From positions 2,361,001 to 2,425,000 of the forward strand of contig NC_016791.1 in the NCBI RefSeq assembly GCF_000244875.1: a stretch of 64,000 nucleotides of DNA, in the 5' to 3' direction. The position numbers were made by a program, and so were the translations under genes. This DNA comes from Clostridium sp. BNL1100 (GTDB taxonomy: Bacteria; Bacillota; Clostridia; Acetivibrionales; DSM-1351). Below the pieces are notes generated by a model. The model did no database searches. It was not told the DNA's origin and saw only the letters and a list, made by a program, of their open reading frames with translations. Below are positions 44,502-53,392 of the stretch, one piece after another. Position 1 is the first letter of the stretch. Each line of letters starts with the position of its first letter.

Positions 44502-46133
44502 TTATTTTAAGGCTTCAATAATCGATTTTTCAACCATTTTGAGTTTGGCAGCAACTTCGTCTATTTCCACATCTGACTTTTCCTGCTTTAAATCATTTTT
44601 AAGTATTTCTGATAATTCATCAAACTCTTCTTTTAATGTTTCAAGCATTTCAACCACCGCAAGACGTCTAAATCTCTTTTTGGCATTTGCACTAGGAACA
44701 TGTTCGTAAATGCTTCCTCCACTTATGACATAACTCTCACCTCTTGAAGGAACAATGCACTGTAAGCCAAGCTCATCAGTAATAGTCTGTGCAAATGAAG
44801 CAGCAACGCCCTGTTCTCCATGGACGACAAATATGTTCTTTGGCTTTCTTCCGATGCTCCTAATCCAAGAAAGAAGTCCTGCCTTGTCCGCATGTCCCGA
44901 AAAGCCGTCGATACTTTCTATTCGTGCATTTACAGATATCTCTTCACCAAATAGTTTTACCTTCTGAGCCCCATCCTGTATTTTACGTCCAAGAGTTCCT
45001 TCAGCCTGATAACCCACAAAAAGAATTGTTGATTCTTTACGCCAAAGGTTATGTTTGAGATGATGCTTTACTCTGCCGGCATCGCACATACCGCTGGCAG
45101 ATATAATTATCATGCTTTCAGCTTTTTCATTAAGTTTCCTTGATTCCTCGGGAGATTGTGTAAATTTAAGAGACGGAAAGTCAAGGGGATTGTCTCCGTT
45201 GGCAATATATGCCTTTGCCTCCTCGTCAAAGCAGTCAAGGTTTTCCCTGAATATCTGGGTTGCTGAGGTTGCAAGGGGACTATCAACATATACGGGAACA
45301 TTCAATATCTCATTTACCTTGTCACCGAAAACATCCATATGCTTGTTTAAATCATATATCAGTTCCTGAGTTCTTCCTACCGCAAAGGATGGTATAACTA
45401 CATTTCCTCCCTTGGAGATTGTTTCTGATATTATACTTATAAATTTTTCAATTTTGTCAGTCTCTTTTTTTAGTGTATGCAGCCTGTCTCCGTATGTAGA
45501 TTCAACTATAAGGTAATCAGTATCCCCGATTATGCTGGGATCCCTGAGAATTGGCATTCCCTTGTTTCCAAGATCACCGCTGAATACAACCTTTGTTTCC
45601 TGGTTATTTTCCCTTATCCAAATTTCCAGTATTGCCGAACCAAGAATATGTCCTGCATCATTAAATCTAACCCTCACATTATCTGAAACAGATATTACTT
45701 CATCATATGCCACACCTTTAAAAAGGCTGAGGCAATCAGTAGCCTCTTCTAACGTATATAATGGTTTAACAGGAGGTTTTCCGGCCCTCTGCCTCTTTCG
45801 GTTGGTCCATTCATTTTCCATTTCCTGAATGTGCCCGCTGTCGGGAAGCATTATACCACAAAGTTGTACTGTAGGCTTGGTGGCGTAAATAGTTCCTTTA
45901 AAACCGTCCATATAAAGTTTTGGAATTCTTCCACTGTGGTCAATATGTGCATGGGTCAAAAGCATGAAGTCCAATTCACCGGGATTAAAAGAAAATGGTT
46001 CTGTATTTAATAAAACTTCATTTGCCTTACCTTGAAACATTCCGCAATCAACCAGAAATTTTGTTTCCTTCGTTTCAACCAAATAACATGAGCCTGTAAC
46101 GGTTTTTGCTGCCCCCAGAAATGAAATATTCAT
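44502..46133 (-). CDS. Metallo-beta-lactamase/beta-CASP hydrolase
   Basis: A 543-residue zinc hydrolase of the RNA-processing beta-CASP class. The HxHxDH motif THAHIDHSG (H61, H63, D65, H66), the EST-Y GDR block, the beta-CASP GRTQELIYDL region and the C-terminal ISASGMCDAGRVKHH and DGFSGHADKAGLL (motif C) are all present. Such proteins act as ribonucleases related to CPSF-73. A C-terminal helical tail of about 60 residues (ELSEILKNDLKQEKSDVEID as region) is extra. GGAGG precedes the ATG. RNA target unknown. Confidence 0.9.
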   Translation of the reverse strand: MNISFLGAAKTVTGSCYLVETKETKFLVDCGMFQGKANEVLLNTEPFSFNPGELDFMLLTHAHIDHSGRIPKLYMDGFKGTIYATKPTVQLCGIMLPDSGHIQEMENEWTNRKRQRAGKPPVKPLYTLEEATDCLSLFKGVAYDEVISVSDNVRVRFNDAGHILGSAILEIWIRENNQETKVVFSGDLGNKGMPILRDPSIIGDTDYLIVESTYGDRLHTLKKETDKIEKFISIISETISKGGNVVIPSFAVGRTQELIYDLNKHMDVFGDKVNEILNVPVYVDSPLATSATQIFRENLDCFDEEAKAYIANGDNPLDFPSLKFTQSPEESRKLNEKAESMIIISASGMCDAGRVKHHLKHNLWRKESTILFVGYQAEGTLGRKIQDGAQKVKLFGEEISVNARIESIDGFSGHADKAGLLSWIRSIGRKPKNIFVVHGEQGVAASFAQTITDELGLQCIVPSRGESYVISGGSIYEHVPSANAKKRFRRLAVVEMLETLKEEFDELSEILKNDLKQEKSDVEIDEVAAKLKMVEKSIIEALK

Positions 46134-46249
46134 AACAGACCTCCATTCGACAAATAAAATTAAATCTTTATCTCTAATAATACTAATTCTGCTTTAAATC
46201 CTGAAATTCCTTGTTGAAATTTCCAATATTTTAAATTTGAAACTTTCAT

Positions 46250-47236
46250 TTACTTGTAATGTTTCATAAACAGACCCGCCAGCTTGACACAGTTATTTAA
46301 ATCTTGAATGCTCACCATTTCACAAGGGGTATGAACATACCTGCATGGAATTGATATACCTCCGCATGGTATTCCTGTTCCAGATGTCTGCATTGCGCCG
46401 GGATCACTCCCTCCCCTTTCCAGTAATTCCAAGGTATAGGGAATATTGTTTTCCTGGGCTAAATCCTGTAAAGTCCTGCGAATCTGTGGATGAGCTATAT
46501 AAGAAGAATCTTTTACTTTTATTGCAGGGCCCTTGCCAAGCTTTACTTCCATACTGTTACATTCCGGTGTATCACCTGTACGTGTAACATCAATTGCGAT
46601 GGCACAATCCGGCATAATTCCGAAAGAAGCTGTCTTTGCACCTCTCAGTCCCAATTCTTCCTGAGTAGTAAAGACAAAGTAAATTTCATTATCTGTTTTA
46701 GGCATGGTTTTTATAAGCTCAATAAGTACTGCACAGCCGCTCCTGTCATCCATTGCCTTTGAAACGGCAAAATCCCCCTGAACATGAAAATCGCCTGTAA
46801 AGCTGGCTGTATCTCCAACCTTTACGTATTTCTCAGCTTCCTCTTTGCTGGTGCAGCCGATATCAATATACATTTTTCCAAGTCTGAGATCCTTCATGCT
46901 TTCAAGTTTCTCTTCTGCATTTATACAACCCACTGTGCCGTTTTTAAACCTCACTCTTTGTGCAAGGGAATTGAACGCTGATACTCCCCCTAAATTGGAA
47001 AACCTTATAAATCCTTTATCATCAATAAAGGTAGCTATGACACCAATTTCATCCATATGGGCCGCAAATAGGATTTTCTTCTTTTTTCCTTTTTTTACTG
47101 CAATCAGATTTCCCATTGCATCAACTTTTATTTCATCAACATATTTTTTTATTTCAGAAGTAATTATTTCTCTGATATCTTCTTCATTTCCGGATACACC
47201 AAAGGCCTGTGTAACTGTTTTTAATGTTTCCTGCAT
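46250..47236 (-). CDS. M42-family metallo-aminopeptidase (copy 1)
   Basis: Cytosolic dinuclear-zinc aminopeptidase of the TET type that degrades peptides in large particles. The 328 residues show the zinc ligands: His in FAAHMDEIG, Asp in AMDDRSGCAV, Glu pair in FTTQEELGLRGA and the C-terminal His in CRYVHTPCEM. It is one of three tandem copies and 34 bases after the second. Earlier databases name such proteins endoglucanase M, wrongly for most. Substrate length preference cannot be read. Confidence 0.92.
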   Translation of the reverse strand: MQETLKTVTQAFGVSGNEEDIREIITSEIKKYVDEIKVDAMGNLIAVKKGKKKKILFAAHMDEIGVIATFIDDKGFIRFSNLGGVSAFNSLAQRVRFKNGTVGCINAEEKLESMKDLRLGKMYIDIGCTSKEEAEKYVKVGDTASFTGDFHVQGDFAVSKAMDDRSGCAVLIELIKTMPKTDNEIYFVFTTQEELGLRGAKTASFGIMPDCAIAIDVTRTGDTPECNSMEVKLGKGPAIKVKDSSYIAHPQIRRTLQDLAQENNIPYTLELLERGGSDPGAMQTSGTGIPCGGISIPCRYVHTPCEMVSIQDLNNCVKLAGLFMKHYK

Positions 47237-47270
47237 TTAAATCCCTCCAATTTTGTTAACTCACCTGTCT

Positions 47271-48317
47271 CTATACTGCTGCCATGTTTTTTATAAAATC
47301 CTTATCTTTGTTCATTTCATTTAATGCCGCAAGTGTAAGTCTTTCTACACATTCAAAATCACTTCTGCTCATAACAGAAACGGGAGAATGTATATACCTG
47401 CAAGGAACAGAAATTGATGCCGTTTTAACACCACTACCAGTTCTTTGTATCTGTCCTGCATCATTTCCACCTGTTGTGGTCTGTTTATATTGAACTTTTA
47501 TTCCATTTTTAACTGCCGTATCATATAAAAACTGTACCAGCTTTCTGTCGCTGTAACAGGTTCTGTCTACCAGTGTAAGAGCTGCACCATTACCTAGTTC
47601 TGTAGAAAAATCAAAGGGTTTTACCTCGGGAACGTCGGCACAAGTAGTTCCTTCCAGAACAAGGGCTACATCCGGCATAATTTTAAATGCCGCTACTTGT
47701 GCACCTCTAAGTCCAACTTCTTCCTGCACTGTAAAGCACGCATACAAATCAAACTCAAAGTTATACTTTAAAACCTCCATAAGTACTGCACAGCCTACTC
47801 TGTCGTCCAGTGCCTTTGCCTTTATACTGTCTTTCCCAAGTTCTACATAATCACTGTCAAAGGCTATAAACTCTCCCAAAGGAGCTAATTTTTCGGCTTC
47901 TTCCTTTGTTTCCGCTCCAATATCTATATATAAATCCTTAATTTTAGCTATCCTTTCCCGTTCTTCAAGACTTTGCTGATGTAGCGGCTTTGCACCGATT
48001 ACACCTTTGAGTCTTTTTTTACCAATTACCACTCTTTTACCGGGCAAAATTCTACTGTCAATACCCCCAACAGGTTTGAATTTTAAAAATCCTTTTTCCA
48101 TATAACCCGAAACCATGAATCCTACTTCATCCATATGGGCTGAAAGCATAACCTTAAGCCTGCCGCTGCTGCCTTTTTTATAAGCAATAATATTTCCGAT
48201 TGTGTCAACCTCTATAGAATCACACAATCCATTAATTTTATTTTTAATATATTCTCTCACTTCATTTTCATTTCCAGATACACCATTTAAATCTGTAAGT
48301 TCTTTTATCAACGTCAT
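47271..48317 (-). CDS. M42-family metallo-aminopeptidase (copy 2)
   Basis: Second M42 copy, 348 residues, with LSAHMDEVGFMV, ALDDRVGCAVLME, CFTVQEEVGLRGAQ and VPCRYIHSPVSVM as zinc and catalytic motifs. It is clearly diverged from copy 1, and so the three are not recent duplicates. The ATG at 48317 is preceded by GGAGG; an ATG four codons earlier overlaps that site. Middle gene of the run. Confidence 0.92.
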   Translation of the reverse strand: MTLIKELTDLNGVSGNENEVREYIKNKINGLCDSIEVDTIGNIIAYKKGSSGRLKVMLSAHMDEVGFMVSGYMEKGFLKFKPVGGIDSRILPGKRVVIGKKRLKGVIGAKPLHQQSLEERERIAKIKDLYIDIGAETKEEAEKLAPLGEFIAFDSDYVELGKDSIKAKALDDRVGCAVLMEVLKYNFEFDLYACFTVQEEVGLRGAQVAAFKIMPDVALVLEGTTCADVPEVKPFDFSTELGNGAALTLVDRTCYSDRKLVQFLYDTAVKNGIKVQYKQTTTGGNDAGQIQRTGSGVKTASISVPCRYIHSPVSVMSRSDFECVERLTLAALNEMNKDKDFIKNMAAV

Positions 48318-48382
48318 ACAATCCTCCACAAGCCTTACTGCCGTAATATACTATTTATGATATGATTTAATCAGATAGTCTT

Positions 48383-49429
48383 TCATTGCAGAACTTTCTC
48401 TAATTTCTCACTGCTAAGTCTTAAAAACTCCGTTATTATTCTGGCCGTATACTTTATATCTTCCAAATTAACAGTCTCTACAGCAGTATGCATATATCTG
48501 ACCGGTATTGAAAGCAGAGCGGTAGGTATTCCGCAGCCGCTGACCTGAGTTGCCCATGCTTCAGTTCCTGTATCCCCTGATTCAACCATTTTTTGAAAAG
48601 GAATGCATATATCTTTACCAAGTTCAAACAGCTTTTCAACCATTCCCTGATGGAGGTTTGGGCCTATCGATATTTCAGGCCCTTTTCCCGGGGTTGAGGA
48701 CACATCCTTTGAAAGATCAGGTATGTCTCCATGGCATGCATCAATTACTATTGCAGCATCCGGCTTCAGTGCAAACGCTGCGGTTGTGATACCTACAAGA
48801 CTTGTTTCTTCCTGAGTTGAAGCCATAAATATGATATCATTTTCATGGTTTATATCCTTTAGAGACTGTAATATTTCCATCAAACAAACAATACCGGTAC
48901 GATTGTCAAAAGACTTTCCGCTGGCTTTGTTTTTGTTCATTAAAGAGAAGCTTGATTTAAAGGATACAACATCGCCAATTGAAACTACTTTTTTAAGATC
49001 TTCCCCCTTTAGTCCTGTATCCACACGTAAATCCTTTATTTTTACTGCCTTTCCTGCATCCTCCGGCTTCATCAAATGAGGCGGCATTGCTCCTATTATA
49101 CCGGGGATATCCTCTCTGCCGTGTATTATTACTTCCTGTGCCAGCAATATTTTGCTGTCTATACCTCCAATTGAGCTTATACCGATAAAGCCCTTATCGT
49201 CTATGGAGTTGACCAGAAAGCCTATTTCATCACTGTGTGCGGTAATCAATATCTTTTTTGCCGACTTATTAAAACCTTTTTTCAGGAAAACTACATTGAA
49301 AAACTTATCTATTCGGACTTCGTCGCAGTAATCCTTAAAGGTTTCAGCAATTTTTGCAGCTGCTGTTGCTTCAAAGCCTGCTACTGCCACAAGTCCTGAC
49401 AAATACTCCAAACAATTTGCTATTTCCAT
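48383..49429 (-). CDS. M42-family metallo-aminopeptidase (copy 3)
   Basis: First transcribed of the three M42 genes, 348 residues. Motifs: ITAHSDEIGFLV (Ser in place of the Met of the other copies), SFDNRTGIVCLME, MASTQEETSLVGI and IPVRYMHTAVETV. The second zinc-ligand motif reads FDNR, not MDDR or LDDR as in the other two, so the bridging Asp is kept but its neighbour is Asn; specificity may differ. The ribosome site GGGGA is weaker than usual. The three may assemble as homo- or hetero-oligomers with complementary specificities, as the TET proteins of archaea do. Confidence 0.9.
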   Translation of the reverse strand: MEIANCLEYLSGLVAVAGFEATAAAKIAETFKDYCDEVRIDKFFNVVFLKKGFNKSAKKILITAHSDEIGFLVNSIDDKGFIGISSIGGIDSKILLAQEVIIHGREDIPGIIGAMPPHLMKPEDAGKAVKIKDLRVDTGLKGEDLKKVVSIGDVVSFKSSFSLMNKNKASGKSFDNRTGIVCLMEILQSLKDINHENDIIFMASTQEETSLVGITTAAFALKPDAAIVIDACHGDIPDLSKDVSSTPGKGPEISIGPNLHQGMVEKLFELGKDICIPFQKMVESGDTGTEAWATQVSGCGIPTALLSIPVRYMHTAVETVNLEDIKYTARIITEFLRLSSEKLEKVLQ

Positions 49430-49567
49430 TCTTCTGATTCCCCTATTTTTATTTGATCTGTTATTAATCTTTTATATAATACTAGCAAAAAATCATAGAT
49501 TTTCCTAGAGAATTGTAAATCTTAAAGCACTAAAAAAATATTTATTAATAAATTTATAATATTACTA

Positions 49568-49596
49568 TTGACTTAATTTAATTTTTTTATTATACT
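49568..49596 (+). promoter_or_regulatory. Promoter of the tRNA pair
   Basis: TTGACT (49568-49573), 17 bases and TATACT (49591-49596) end 17 bases before the first tRNA. Confidence 0.8.
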
Positions 49597-49613
49597 AAAA
49601 CTCGTCCTTTCGA

Positions 49614-49690
49614 GGGCCTTTAGCTCAGTTGGTTAGAGCAACCGGCTCATAACCGGTTGGTCCGGGGTTCGAGTCCCTGAAGGCCCACCA
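49614..49690 (+). tRNA. tRNA with anticodon CAU, probably tRNA-Ile2
   Basis: A 77-nt tRNA with acceptor GGGCCTT / AAGGCCC, discriminator A and CCA. The anticodon loop CTCATAA holds CAT. It resembles Bacillus tRNA-Ile2 (lysidine-modified) more than elongator tRNA-Met, and has C4-G69 and C5-G68, the pairs that TilS uses to tell the two apart. Elongator Met is the alternative. Confidence 0.9.
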
Positions 49691-49696
49691 ATTAGT

Positions 49697-49724
49697 TTGT
49701 TAGTGTTTTAAAAAACACTAACAA
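49697..49724. repeat. Inverted repeat between two tRNAs
   Basis: TTGTTAGTGTTTT and AAAACACTAACAA form a perfect 13-bp repeat with a 2-base centre in the 38-base spacer of the tRNA pair. It probably folds in the precursor and may guide processing. Confidence 0.6.
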
Positions 49725-49728
49725 TCTT

Positions 49729-49804
49729 GCCCAGATAGCTCAGTCGGTAGAGCAGGGGACTGAAAATCCCCGTGTCGCTGGTTCGATTCCGGCTCTGGGC
49801 ACCA
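49729..49804 (+). tRNA. tRNA-Phe (anticodon GAA)
   Basis: A 76-nt tRNA with acceptor GCCCAGA / TCTGGGC, discriminator A and CCA. The anticodon stem GGGGA / TCCCC encloses CTGAAAA, with GAA as anticodon. Confidence 0.97.
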
Positions 49805-49806
49805 AA

Positions 49807-49845
49807 AAAGAATTTTTCGTCTACAAAACGAAAAATTCTTTTTTT
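49807..49845. terminator. Terminator shared by tRNA pair and opp operon
   Basis: AAAGAATTTTTCGT (49807-49820) pairs with ACGAAAAATTCTTT (49828-49841), followed by TTTTTATTTT; the minus strand also ends in a T run. It closes both the tRNA unit and the small membrane peptide gene. Confidence 0.9.
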
Positions 49846-49849
49846 ATTT

Positions 49850-49990
49850 TCAAAGCCATATCTTCGTCAAAAACATCGTCAGGAGCAAATACACTCCAAT
49901 ACTTATCAAAATATAAGGCCAGACAACCTGAATGATAGCTATAAAAATTGCTAAAATGTCTTTGAATGATTCTCTTTGTATTAATTTCAT
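49850..49990 (-). CDS. Small membrane protein of 46 residues at the end of opp
   Basis: A short ORF starting ATG at 49990 with GGGAG 8 bases upstream and ending in TGA at 49850. The peptide begins MKLIQRESFKDILAIF and has one long hydrophobic helix (about residues 11-41) followed by LTKIWL. It is 27 bases after oppF on the same strand and just before the terminator, so it is likely the last gene of the opp operon. No family is recognised; it may be a small partner of the transporter. Confidence 0.55.
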   Translation of the reverse strand: MKLIQRESFKDILAIFIAIIQVVWPYILISIGVYLLLTMFLTKIWL

Positions 49991-50017
49991 ATTCTTACTC
50001 CCTACCTCAGGTAATTG

Positions 50018-50983
50018 TCAAGCAAAATGACATGCAACTTTATGGTTTTGTCCAACATCTTTCAATTCCGGTACCTGTTGTTTGCAAATATCGCTGCACT
50101 TTGGGCATCTTGTGTGAAAGCGGCAGCCGGACGGAGGATTTGCAGGGCTGGGCAAATCCCCGGATAAAACTATTTTTTCTCTTTTAAGTCTAGGGTCAGG
50201 CAGTGGGACGGCCGATAAAAGGGCCTTTGTATACGGATGAAGCGGATTATCATAAAGCTCTGTTTTGTCAGCAATCTCAACAAGGCAGCCAAGATACATT
50301 ACTGCCACCCGGTGTGAAATATGCTTTACTACGCTTAAATCGTGTGAAATAAATAAGTAGGAAAATCCATATTCTTTTTGAAGATCAGATAAAAGGTTTA
50401 TTATCTGTGATTGAATGGATACATCCAATGCCGAAACAGGCTCATCGCATACAATAAATTCAGGATTCAAGGCCAAAGCCCTTGCAATACCGATTCTCTG
50501 CCTCTGCCCTCCTGAAAATTCATGGGGATATCTGTCAATATGAAAGGTCAGCAGTCCGCACTGTTCCATAACCTTTAATACACGCTGTTTTAAATTCTTT
50601 TTTTCACAAAAACCGTGTTCAAGAAGTGCTTCACCAATAATTTCACCAACTGTAAGTCTGGGATTCAAGGAGCTGTACGGGTCCTGGAAGACAATCTGAA
50701 TTTTGGGCCTCAGCTTTTGCATTTCTTGTTTCTTAAGGTCAAATAATTCTGTTCCTTTAAATAAAACCTCTCCTCCGGTTTTATCATGTAGCCTCAGAAT
50801 TGTACGGCCTACGGTGCTTTTTCCGCATCCCGATTCGCCTACCAACCCCAGAGTTTCACCCTTATTTATTTCGAAGGATATATCTTCTACTGCTTTAACG
50901 TGTCCTACCGTTCTCTGGAATACTCCTCCTTTTATGGGAAAGTACTTTTTCAAATTTTTTACCTCAAGCAAAGCTTCACTCAT
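50018..50983 (-). CDS. oppF: Oligopeptide ABC transporter ATPase OppF
   Basis: Cytoplasmic ATPase of a peptide importer, 321 residues. Walker A GLVGESGCGKSTVGR, Q-loop in QDPYSSLNPR, signature SGGQRQRIGIARAL, Walker B FIVCDEPVSALD and the H-loop ISHDL are intact. The C-terminal oligopeptide extension has CRFHTRCPKCSDIC, the Fe-S cluster Cys pattern of OppD/F-type subunits. The ATG at 50983 overlaps the oppD stop (ATGA) with GGAGG upstream. Confidence 0.95.
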   Translation of the reverse strand: MSEALLEVKNLKKYFPIKGGVFQRTVGHVKAVEDISFEINKGETLGLVGESGCGKSTVGRTILRLHDKTGGEVLFKGTELFDLKKQEMQKLRPKIQIVFQDPYSSLNPRLTVGEIIGEALLEHGFCEKKNLKQRVLKVMEQCGLLTFHIDRYPHEFSGGQRQRIGIARALALNPEFIVCDEPVSALDVSIQSQIINLLSDLQKEYGFSYLFISHDLSVVKHISHRVAVMYLGCLVEIADKTELYDNPLHPYTKALLSAVPLPDPRLKREKIVLSGDLPSPANPPSGCRFHTRCPKCSDICKQQVPELKDVGQNHKVACHFA

Positions 50984-51957
50984 CTTGTCACCTCCCCAAA
51001 CAATGTACATGCAACGAAATGGTCATTTCCCATATCAATCAGCTTTGGAAAACCTTGTTTACAGACATCCTTGCACATTTTACACCTATCTGAAAAGTAA
51101 CAGATTTCAGGTAAATTAATAAGGTTCGGTACCTGTCCGGGTATTGTATAAAGCCTGTCACTTACAGTAGTTATACTCGGTTTTGATTTTAGAAGCCCTA
51201 TTGTATACGGATGCATGGGATTCAGATAAATGTCGTTTACATTTCCCTGTTCAATTATTCTTCCTGCATACATTACTATTACATAATCCGCCATTTCGGC
51301 TACGACCCCAAGATCGTGTGTAATTAACATTATGGAAGTCCCGAATTTTCTCTTTATTTCTTTAAGCAAATCTAGTATTTGTGCTTGTATTGTAACATCC
51401 AAAGCTGTTGTCGGTTCATCTGCAATCAAAAGTTCGGGATTGCAGGAAAGTGCCATGGCTATCATGATTCTCTGTCTCATACCTCCGGATAATTCATGGG
51501 GGTAAGAGTCATATATGCCTTCTGCACGAGGTATTCCAACAGTTGAAATCATTTCGATTGCTTTTTCCCTTGCCTGTTTTTTTGTTAAATTTTCATGAAG
51601 TATAAGTGATTCTGCTATCTGGTTACCAACTGTAAAAACAGGATTTAATGAAGTCATAGGTTCCTGAAATATCATTGAAATCCTGTCTCCGTTTATTTTC
51701 CTCATTTCACTCTGGGATAGTTTTACAAGATCCTGACCATTGAAAATTACCTGTCCCTCAACTATTTTTCCCGGTTCCTGTATTAATCGCATAATAGAAA
51801 GAGACATGACACTCTTTCCACAGCCGGATTCACCAACTATGCCTATCGTTTGTCCTTTATTAACCTGAAAGGAAACGCCGTTTACCGCTTTAACAACACC
51901 TGCATCAGTATAAAAAAATGTATGTAGATCTTTAATTTCCAAAAGTTTTTCAGACAT
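50980..51957 (-). CDS. oppD: Oligopeptide ABC transporter ATPase OppD
   Basis: Second ATPase of the importer, 325 residues: Walker A GIVGESGCGKSVMSL, QEPMTSLNPV, signature SGGMRQRIMIAMAL, Walker B LLIADEPTTALD, H-loop ITHDL. The C-terminal CYFSDRCKMCKDVC motif matches the Cys cluster of OppD/DppD. Translationally coupled to oppF by a 4-base overlap. The operon order is oppA, oppB, oppC, oppD, oppF. Confidence 0.95.
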   Translation of the reverse strand: MSEKLLEIKDLHTFFYTDAGVVKAVNGVSFQVNKGQTIGIVGESGCGKSVMSLSIMRLIQEPGKIVEGQVIFNGQDLVKLSQSEMRKINGDRISMIFQEPMTSLNPVFTVGNQIAESLILHENLTKKQAREKAIEMISTVGIPRAEGIYDSYPHELSGGMRQRIMIAMALSCNPELLIADEPTTALDVTIQAQILDLLKEIKRKFGTSIMLITHDLGVVAEMADYVIVMYAGRIIEQGNVNDIYLNPMHPYTIGLLKSKPSITTVSDRLYTIPGQVPNLINLPEICYFSDRCKMCKDVCKQGFPKLIDMGNDHFVACTLFGEVTR

Positions 51958-51972
51958 AAATGCTTCTTCCTC

Positions 51973-53379
51973 CTACTTTTTCATTTTAGGGTCAAAGGCA
52001 TCCCGTAGGCCGTCACCCACAAAATTAATTGCAAGAACTATGGTGAAGATACATATTCCCGGTGGTATCCAAAGCCATGAGCGGAGAATGAAATCATTGG
52101 TATCTCTTACTGCCTGAACCATGTTTCCCCACGATGGGAACGGCATAGCCACGCCAAGTCCAAGAAAAGATAATGCAGATTCCATCAATATGGCATCACC
52201 TATCCCAAGAGTTGCAGATACAATTATACTGGGGATAACATTAGGAATAAGGTGTCTTACTATTTTTCGCCTGTCCTTGAGTCCAAGTGCTTCTGCTGCA
52301 ATCATATACTCCTGTTCACGTAAGGTAAGAATCTGTCCGCGAACCAATCTCGCCATTACAGGCCAGCTGAGAACTCCTATTATGAACATTACGAAATATA
52401 TCCTGCGTTGAGGAGGTATATTTAAATCAGACATTATTGCACCTATTATTATTACAACAGGCAAAAATGGGATACTAAGGAATATATCAACAAGCCTCAT
52501 AAGCATATTATCAATTTTACCACTGTAATAGCCTGCCAAGCCTCCTATAGTGGTACCCAGGAGTATTTCCAGGAGTACAGCAACAAAGCCTACGGTTATG
52601 GAGATTCTCCCTCCATACATCAAGCGTGTTAAAATATCACGTCCGCTGCTGTCAGTACCCAATAAATGCTCAGGCCCCGGTTTAAGCTTTGCCATAATTA
52701 TGTCTGTTTTCAGTAAAGGATATTTAGAAAATACCGGCCCGTAAAAACATATAATAATAAGAAAAGATATCAAGAATAATCCCACTATTGCCAGTTTGTT
52801 TCTTTTAAATTGTTTGATAGCCATAGTCCAAGGTGTCTGAATATTGTCTCCTTTGTTGCGTTCCCTAGTATCCAGTATTTTGAGTATAGCTACAAAAATC
52901 AAGGAAACAAATGCAACTATAACCAGGAGCTTTGCACCCGGCCCGGTCTGAGACGTAATATCACTGGTTTTAAATATAGTTTTACCATCACCGGTTTTTA
53001 ATTCAAGGAGTATGGTACCAAAAAAATCAGTTATGGATGTCTGACTGTTGGAAAGCTGTACTCCATATGATATTACAGCACATATAACTGCCCCCAAAGC
53101 ACCTGAAAGTGCTTTACTGCTTTTACGTAACTGATAGTACGCTAATAAAGCAATAGCAGCAATAAACAATAAAAATGTTACAAGCAGTGGAACAGAAGTG
53201 CTTGTAAATACATAAGTCTGTATGTTTTCAGTAAGCTTGTGAAGCTCTTTTCTTTTGAACAGCGACGTTATAAGATTAAACCCGTTTATTGAACTATAAT
53301 CCTTAAATGTGAGAAATGGGAGTATATAACACAAAACTGCTGCAAACAATGATATCATCGTAAATATTTTTATCTTCAT
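51973..53379 (-). CDS. oppC: Oligopeptide ABC transporter permease OppC with long N-terminal extension
   Basis: Membrane permease of 468 residues, about 180 longer than the family norm. The last 285 residues are a normal OppC: an anchor helix FKRNKLAIVGLFLISF, GTDSSGRDILTR, and the EAA loop EQEYMIAAEALGLKDRRKIVRHLIPNV (as region). The first 180 residues are an added domain with four predicted membrane segments (about 5-24, 62-84, 90-110, 145-165) and an extracytoplasmic loop, of no known family to me. The ATG at 53379 has GAGGTGG 8 bases upstream. The extension is in frame with no stop and appears genuine. Confidence 0.9.
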   Translation of the reverse strand: MKIKIFTMISLFAAVLCYILPFLTFKDYSSINGFNLITSLFKRKELHKLTENIQTYVFTSTSVPLLVTFLLFIAAIALLAYYQLRKSSKALSGALGAVICAVISYGVQLSNSQTSITDFFGTILLELKTGDGKTIFKTSDITSQTGPGAKLLVIVAFVSLIFVAILKILDTRERNKGDNIQTPWTMAIKQFKRNKLAIVGLFLISFLIIICFYGPVFSKYPLLKTDIIMAKLKPGPEHLLGTDSSGRDILTRLMYGGRISITVGFVAVLLEILLGTTIGGLAGYYSGKIDNMLMRLVDIFLSIPFLPVVIIIGAIMSDLNIPPQRRIYFVMFIIGVLSWPVMARLVRGQILTLREQEYMIAAEALGLKDRRKIVRHLIPNVIPSIIVSATLGIGDAILMESALSFLGLGVAMPFPSWGNMVQAVRDTNDFILRSWLWIPPGICIFTIVLAINFVGDGLRDAFDPKMKK

Positions 53380-53392
53380 TTTTCTTTCCACC

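Noticed and set aside
49772-49954. Plus-strand frame starting inside tRNA-Phe
   Set aside because: It reads out of the tRNA and through the terminator; a typical artefact.
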